Assembly: GCF_026013525.1 (NCBI RefSeq)
Contig: NZ_JAPDRA010000013.1
Location: 1 to 64,000, forward strand
Direction of reading: 5' to 3'
Source of the DNA: Sphingomonas canadensis
GTDB taxonomy: Bacteria > Pseudomonadota > Alphaproteobacteria > Sphingomonadales > Sphingomonadaceae
DNA: 64,000 bases
In this document: positions 60,612 to 64,000 of the stretch, in pieces
Position numbering within the stretch: the first letter of the stretch is position 1
Layout: every line of letters starts with the position of its first letter
The notes under the pieces: generated by a model
What the model was told of the DNA's origin: nothing
Databases searched by the model: none
What the model saw: the letters and a program-made list of their open reading frames with translations, nothing else
Made by a program: the position numbers and the translations under genes

Positions 60612-60644
60612 AAGGTGTGGTATTTCCGCTATCTGCGCGCCTGA
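60612..60644 (+). pseudogene. trmB: Displaced 3' end of trmB
   Basis: Codons AAG GTG TGG TAT TTC CGC TAT CTG CGC GCC TGA read KVWYFRYLRA-stop, the ancestral end of TrmB. The present trmB ends EVWYFRYVRI. It marks the right border of the island and shows that rmlB originally lay directly downstream of trmB. Confidence 0.75.
60618..60632 (+). other. attR, right junction of the island
   Basis: TGGTATTTCCGCTAT, counterpart of 5196-5210. Identical core TTCCGCTA at 60624-60631. Sequence to the right (CTGCGCGCCTGA) is chromosomal. Confidence 0.7.
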
Positions 60645-60713
60645 TGCGGCGATCACAGCGGCCCGCCGGCGCGGCCATTTCGGCTTTGGCGCAATAGCCT
60701 CTAGAAGCACGGC

Positions 60714-61733
60714 ATGAGGATCCTGGTCACGGGCGGGGCGGGCTTCATCGGCTCGGCGCTGGTACGCTTCCTGGTCGCGGAAGCGGGCGCGGAGGTGCTG
60801 ACGGTCGACCGGCTCACCTATGCCGGCCACCTCCCGTCGCTGAAGGCGCTGGAGGGGGTGCCCGGCCACCGGCTGTTGCGCGCGGACATCTGCGATGCCG
60901 ATGCCATGCGCCAGGCCTTCGCCGCCTTCCGGCCGGACCGGGTGATGCACCTGGCGGCGGAAAGCCATGTCGACCGTTCGGTCGCCGCCGCGGGCGATTT
61001 CATCCAGACCAATGTGGTGGGCACCTATACGCTGCTCCAGGCCGCGCGCGGTTATTGGGAAACGCTTCCGGAGGCCGGGCGGCGGGCGTTCCGCTTCCTC
61101 CACGTCTCCACCGATGAGGTATATGGATCGCTCGGCCCCGATGGGCTGTTCCGCGAGGATACACCCTATGATCCCTCCTCGCCCTATTCCGCGTCGAAGG
61201 CGGCGAGCGATCACCTGGCGATGGCGTGGCACCGCACCTATGGCCTGCCCGTCGTGCTTTCGAACTGCTCGAACAACTATGGCCCGTTCCAGCACCCGGA
61301 AAAGCTGATCCCGCTGGTGATCCTCAACGCCATCGCGGGCAAGCCGCTGCCGGTCTATGGCGACGGGCTGAACGTGCGCGACTGGCTGTATGTCGAGGAT
61401 CATGTCCGCGCGCTGGATGCGATCGCGTCGCGGGGCGTGCCGGGGCGGGCCTATGCCGTCGGCGGGCGCAACGAACGGCGCAACATCGACGTCGTCCGCC
61501 GCGTCTGCGCGATCCTGGACCGGCTGCGGCCGGACGGCGCGCCGCACGATCGGCTGATCCGCCACGTCGCCGACCGGCCCGGCCACGACGCGCGCTACGC
61601 CATCGACGCATCGCGGATCGAGAGCGAACTCGACTGGCGCGCGCGGGAGGATTTCGATTCGGGGATCGAGAAGACGGTGCGCTGGTATCTCGACAACCGC
61701 TGGTGGTGGCAGCCGATCCGCGGCGGGGAATAG
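60714..61733 (+). CDS. rmlB: dTDP-glucose 4,6-dehydratase
   Basis: A 339-residue extended short-chain dehydrogenase. NAD-binding GGAGFIGSALVRF at the start, the TDEVYG motif (LHVSTDEVYGSLG), the YxxxK pair in SPYSASKAASDHL, and the substrate motif NCSNNYGPFQHPEKLIPL. It converts dTDP-glucose to dTDP-4-keto-6-deoxyglucose for rhamnose and related sugars. Length fits the family. No rmlA, C or D is in the window. It was probably next to trmB before the island inserted. Confidence 0.93.
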   Translation: MRILVTGGAGFIGSALVRFLVAEAGAEVLTVDRLTYAGHLPSLKALEGVPGHRLLRADICDADAMRQAFAAFRPDRVMHLAAESHVDRSVAAAGDFIQTNVVGTYTLLQAARGYWETLPEAGRRAFRFLHVSTDEVYGSLGPDGLFREDTPYDPSSPYSASKAASDHLAMAWHRTYGLPVVLSNCSNNYGPFQHPEKLIPLVILNAIAGKPLPVYGDGLNVRDWLYVEDHVRALDAIASRGVPGRAYAVGGRNERRNIDVVRRVCAILDRLRPDGAPHDRLIRHVADRPGHDARYAIDASRIESELDWRAREDFDSGIEKTVRWYLDNRWWWQPIRGGE

Positions 61734-61771
61734 CGGCGTTCGCGCCGGACTGTCGCGGCCTGGGTTATGTT

Positions 61772-61926
61772 TCACGCGAAGGCGCGAAGATGCTTCGCCT
61801 GCTCGCGCCGAATGCGCCATTTAACAGCCCGCGCGCGACAGTGTCGAAAATGGAGGGCCGCTATCGCGGCAATGCTGTCTCCGCGCCCTCTGCGCGAACC
61901 AAAAACCTCTTCGCGCCTTCGCGTGA
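61772..61926. repeat. 19-base perfect inverted repeat
   Basis: TCACGCGAAGGCGCGAAGA (61772-61790) and its exact reverse complement (61908-61926), 117 bases apart, in the otherwise gene-free stretch after rmlB. The CGAAGGCGCGAAG core resembles a palindromic intergenic repeat family. Confidence 0.7.
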
Positions 61927-62030
61927 TTCAAATCGAAGAGGGCCAACGCCCCCCCGCCCCGGGCACCGCCACCCCCGGCTCCACGGCGGAGCGCGTTCAA
62001 TCTGACCGGGAAGGCGATTCGGCGATGCCC

Positions 62031-62717
62031 TCAGCCCGCCGCGGCCTCCAGCGCGGCGGCGTCGCGGATCGCCATGCCGCGGGCGCCGCGGGTGGCGATG
62101 ATGCCGCGGGCGCGCAGCCGGGTTAGCTGGCGGCTCACCGTCTCGATCGTCAGGCCCAGCAGCTCCGCCATCTCGCCGCGCGTCAGCGGCAGATCGAACT
62201 CGCTTCCGTCCGCCGCCTCCGCCCGGCGCGCGCAATCGAGCAGCAGCCATGCGACACGCTCGCCCGCGGTCTTGCGTGCCAGCATCAGCATCCGCTCGCG
62301 CGCGGCGTCCAGCGTCTCCAGCGTCCGGCGCAGCAACAGCCGCTCCATGTCGGCGCAGCCGGTAAGCGCGCGCTCGAAATCGCCGCGCGGGAACACGCAC
62401 AGCTCGCTCGGCGCCAGCGCGGTGACGGTCACGTCGGCGTCGCGGGCAAAGGGCCGCCCCACGAAATCGGCCGGATAGGCGATCCCCACGATCTGCTCGC
62501 GCCCATCGGCGGTGGAGGCGGTGAGCTTCATCATCCCCTGGATCAGATTGGCGCAGACCGCGCTTTCATGCCCCGCCCAGCTCAGGCTCTCGCCACGCGC
62601 GAGCCGCCGGCGGCGGCCGGTGGCGCTCAGCGCCGCCAGCGCATTCTCGTCCAGCGCCGCGCACAGCGCCTCGCCGCGCACGGCGCATTCGGCACAGCTT
62701 TTTCCGGTCTCGCTCAT
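62031..62717 (-). CDS. FNR-type (FnrN/FixK-like) Fe-S regulator
   Basis: A 228-residue CRP/FNR regulator. Cysteine ligands for an oxygen-sensing 4Fe-4S cluster are present: C-x2-C-x7-C near the N-terminus (CAECAVRGEALC) and a fourth in SAVCANL. The cAMP-like domain is followed by a long dimer helix and the helix-turn-helix LTRGEMAELLGLTIETVSRQLTRLRARGII. It controls genes for low-oxygen growth. ATG 62717 gives the family N-terminus. An FNR box lies 44 bases upstream, so it is probably autoregulated. Confidence 0.9.
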   Translation of the reverse strand: MSETGKSCAECAVRGEALCAALDENALAALSATGRRRRLARGESLSWAGHESAVCANLIQGMMKLTASTADGREQIVGIAYPADFVGRPFARDADVTVTALAPSELCVFPRGDFERALTGCADMERLLLRRTLETLDAARERMLMLARKTAGERVAWLLLDCARRAEAADGSEFDLPLTRGEMAELLGLTIETVSRQLTRLRARGIIATRGARGMAIRDAAALEAAAG

Positions 62718-62760
62718 GGTGCCGATCATGCCGCTCGCGGGCGGGCGCCGACATACGGGT

Positions 62761-62776
62761 TTGACCGTAGTCAAAG
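62761..62776. promoter_or_regulatory. FNR box
   Basis: TTTGACCGTAGTCAAA is a perfect palindrome of the FNR/CRP class (TTGAC-N4-GTCAA). It lies between the divergent fnr-type gene and the small membrane peptide gene at 62835. Confidence 0.8.
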
Positions 62777-62834
62777 CCCCGGCCGCGATCCCATGGCCTG
62801 CTCGGCTTCCGCTCCAGGGAAAGGATATTCAGCG

Positions 62835-62945
62835 ATGACCAACGAAGCCGTGATGTTCGCCGTGTCAGGCTCCATGCTGCTCTTCATGGCCGTGCTGGGC
62901 TTCGTCAGCATCCACGACGCGCTGCGCTTCCGCGCCGCCCGCTGA
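62835..62945 (+). CDS. 36-residue single-span membrane peptide
   Basis: Reads MTNEAVMFAVSGSMLLFMAV then LGFVSIHDALRFRAAR: one hydrophobic helix with a positively charged C-terminus. AGGGAAAGGAT lies upstream of the ATG, and an FNR box is centred 66 bases before the start. It may be a small subunit or regulator of a respiratory complex; no family recognised. It overlaps the 3' end of the opposite-strand GNAT gene by 81 bases. Confidence 0.55.
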   Translation: MTNEAVMFAVSGSMLLFMAVLGFVSIHDALRFRAAR

Positions 62946-64000
62946 TTCGCCGGCCGATGCGGCAGCGGCGGCAGCCCCACGGTTGCCGCTGCGCCGCCAC
63001 AGCGCGCCCAGCGCGCGCGCCAGCGCCGCCTCCACGCCCGGCCGCACGAACAGCCAGTCGCGGATCGCAGGCCCCTGTGCCGCGCCGATGGTGCGCTTGT
63101 AGCCGCTGTCGCCCGCGCCCCAATCGACGCGGGTCATCCCGTCCTCGATCGCGCGGACGAGGTTGCGGTAATAGAGCAGCTTGCCCGGCGAATGCTTGCC
63201 ATATGCCGGGTCATAGCTGTTCGCGATCGCATATTTCAGCGTGCCCGCGTTGAGATCGAACGAGAAGGCGGAAGGCTTTCCGTCGACGCGCAGCACCGCG
63301 GCCCACATCATCTCCGCCAGCACCGGGTCCGCCGCCGCCGCGCGCCAGAAGCCGCCGTGGCCGTTCGCGGTGAACTTGGCATCGCTGCCGTCGGTGCGGT
63401 CGGCGATCCAGCTATGCTGCTCGATCCCGGCCAGCGCGTCGAACGCCGCATCGTCCCAGCCCGCGCCGGACACGAAGCTCCAGTCGAGCGCGCCGTGGCT
63501 GCCCAGGTGCTTTTCGTGGAACCGGTTCTTGCGCAGCGTGGAATTGCGCGGCCAGGTGCCCTCGCCGCGCAGCGCGGCCATATCGAGCAGGAAGCTGTCG
63601 GCCACGAAGCGGTCGAGCACCGCCCAGCCGCGCTCCTTCGCCGCGGCCTTCAGCAGTTCCAGCCCCGAATCGCCGTCATAGACCGGCCCGATGCGCAGCG
63701 CCCGCGCCTCGCCCGCCAGCCTGCGCAGCAGCGCCTCGGCAGCCTCGGCGCCCGCATCCTCGCTCACCGGAAAGCTGCGGAACGGCCAATAGCATCCGGG
63801 CACAGCCGCCATGCCCGCCCATGCCGGCCCCATCGCGACGATCGGCAGCGCGGCGACGGGATCGCCCTCGCGCGACACCATCAGCGTGCGCGCCTCGCCG
63901 CCATAGGCGGACAGCGCGGCGGCGAACCAGCCATAGCGCAGGAAGCGGTGGCTGGGCGCGGCGCGCGCCGCGACCCGATCGATCCCGCCGGCCAGCCCGT
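62865..64000 (-). CDS. GNAT/FemAB-like acyltransferase (5' end outside window)
   Basis: At least 377 residues; the frame continues past the right edge (HRFLRYGWFAAALSAYGGEARTLMVSREG). Motifs fit the BioF2/FemAB-like GNAT group used in polysaccharide or cell-envelope synthesis: ALRIGPVYDGDSGLELL, RNSTLRKNRFHEKHLGS, KPSAFSFDLNAGTLKYAIANSYDPAYGKHSPGKLLYYRNLVRAIEDGM, and DWGAGDSGYKRTIGAAQGP. The last 45 residues are low-complexity and overlap the small membrane gene on the other strand. Confidence 0.8.
   Translation of the reverse strand, partial: GLAGGIDRVAARAAPSHRFLRYGWFAAALSAYGGEARTLMVSREGDPVAALPIVAMGPAWAGMAAVPGCYWPFRSFPVSEDAGAEAAEALLRRLAGEARALRIGPVYDGDSGLELLKAAAKERGWAVLDRFVADSFLLDMAALRGEGTWPRNSTLRKNRFHEKHLGSHGALDWSFVSGAGWDDAAFDALAGIEQHSWIADRTDGSDAKFTANGHGGFWRAAAADPVLAEMMWAAVLRVDGKPSAFSFDLNAGTLKYAIANSYDPAYGKHSPGKLLYYRNLVRAIEDGMTRVDWGAGDSGYKRTIGAAQGPAIRDWLFVRPGVEAALARALGALWRRSGNRGAAAAAASAGESAGGAEAQRVVDADEAQHGHEEQHGA

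Larger units (their letters stand above)
5202..60631. mobile_element. Genomic island integrated in the 3' end of trmB (about 55.4 kb)
   Basis: The left border is the trmB end followed by a tyrosine integrase read away from trmB. The right border is a displaced trmB 3' end followed by rmlB. Cargo is accessory: toxin-antitoxin, nucleases, SIR2 and caspase-like proteins, DUF932, DUF2493 and DUF736 genes typical of integrative conjugative elements, two GHKL ATPases, a lasso peptide cluster, and quorum-sensing genes. No relaxase, coupling protein or type IV secretion gene was seen, so the element is probably decayed or needs a helper. Several truncated and fused genes inside it support decay. Confidence 0.8.

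Noticed and set aside
1..64000. CRISPR arrays, rRNA operons, replication origin
   Set aside because: No regularly spaced direct repeats, rRNA-like sequence or iteron/DnaA-box cluster noticed by eye on either strand.

Overview
The window is high-GC alphaproteobacterial DNA that most resembles a Sphingomonas-type sphingomonad. The flanks carry metK, trmB, rmlB and an FnrN-type regulator, and the accessory DNA carries TonB-dependent receptors, an astexin-type lasso peptide cluster, and LexA boxes of the alphaproteobacterial GAAC-N7-GAAC form. No rRNA, tRNA or CRISPR array was recognised.

Left flank (1-5222): the 3' end of metK with its terminator, a degenerate EAL-domain protein, a MatB-type malonyl-CoA synthetase, two tandem paralogous secreted proteins, and trmB. 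Right flank (about 60645-64000): rmlB, an Fe-S FNR-type regulator with an FNR box in front of it, a 36-residue membrane peptide gene, and a partial GNAT/FemAB-like gene running off the edge.

Between them sits a genomic island of about 55.4 kb (about 5202-60631). It is inserted in the last codons of trmB and has its tyrosine integrase next to trmB. The displaced chromosomal trmB end (codons for VWYFRYLRA) is still visible at 60612-60644, and related 20-bp arm-like repeats lie about 100 bp inside each end. The island carries ICE-type accessory genes (DUF932, DUF2493/SLOG, DUF736, a DUF6499/DUF2285 fragment, small sigma-like proteins) but no relaxase or type IV secretion genes, so it looks like a decayed or non-autonomous element.

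Island layout: 6.6-16 kb, an outer-membrane barrel, a SnoaL/isochorismatase/DoxX group, broken hydrolase and TonB receptor genes, a propeller histidine kinase with its response regulator, and a Tat-exported epoxide-hydrolase-like enzyme. 16.2-32.7 kb, a defence and SOS zone: AbiE toxin-antitoxin with a doubled palindromic operator, an AlbA_2/Schlafen-type protein, a restriction endonuclease with a Cys/His partner, a LexA-box-controlled divergent SRAP pair with nuclease genes, a SIR2 protein facing a caspase-like protease, and a deleted imuA-imuB cassette that keeps its LexA box. 32.8-37 kb, ICE-type genes and an MNT-HEPN protein. 37.4-45.5 kb, an unusual set with two paralogous GHKL ATPases, a sigma-like protein, a membrane-anchored protein and a DruA-like DUF4338 protein; this is my best candidate for an undescribed system. 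46-50 kb, MucR, DUF and decayed genes. 50.2-57.2 kb, a lasso peptide cluster: receptor, isopeptidase, cyclase, B protein, and a 43-residue precursor too short for ordinary ORF calling. 57.3-60.2 kb, gntR, a PhyH dioxygenase, luxI and luxR, all on the same strand as the lasso biosynthetic genes and upstream of them.

A recurring theme is decay by deletion. At least four places join halves of unrelated genes: about 10.76 kb, 29.94 kb, 31.25 kb and 50.63 kb. Start codons were chosen from Shine-Dalgarno sequence, overlap with the upstream gene and family N-termini, and are inferences. Domain names are from motif recognition by eye, not from a database search.
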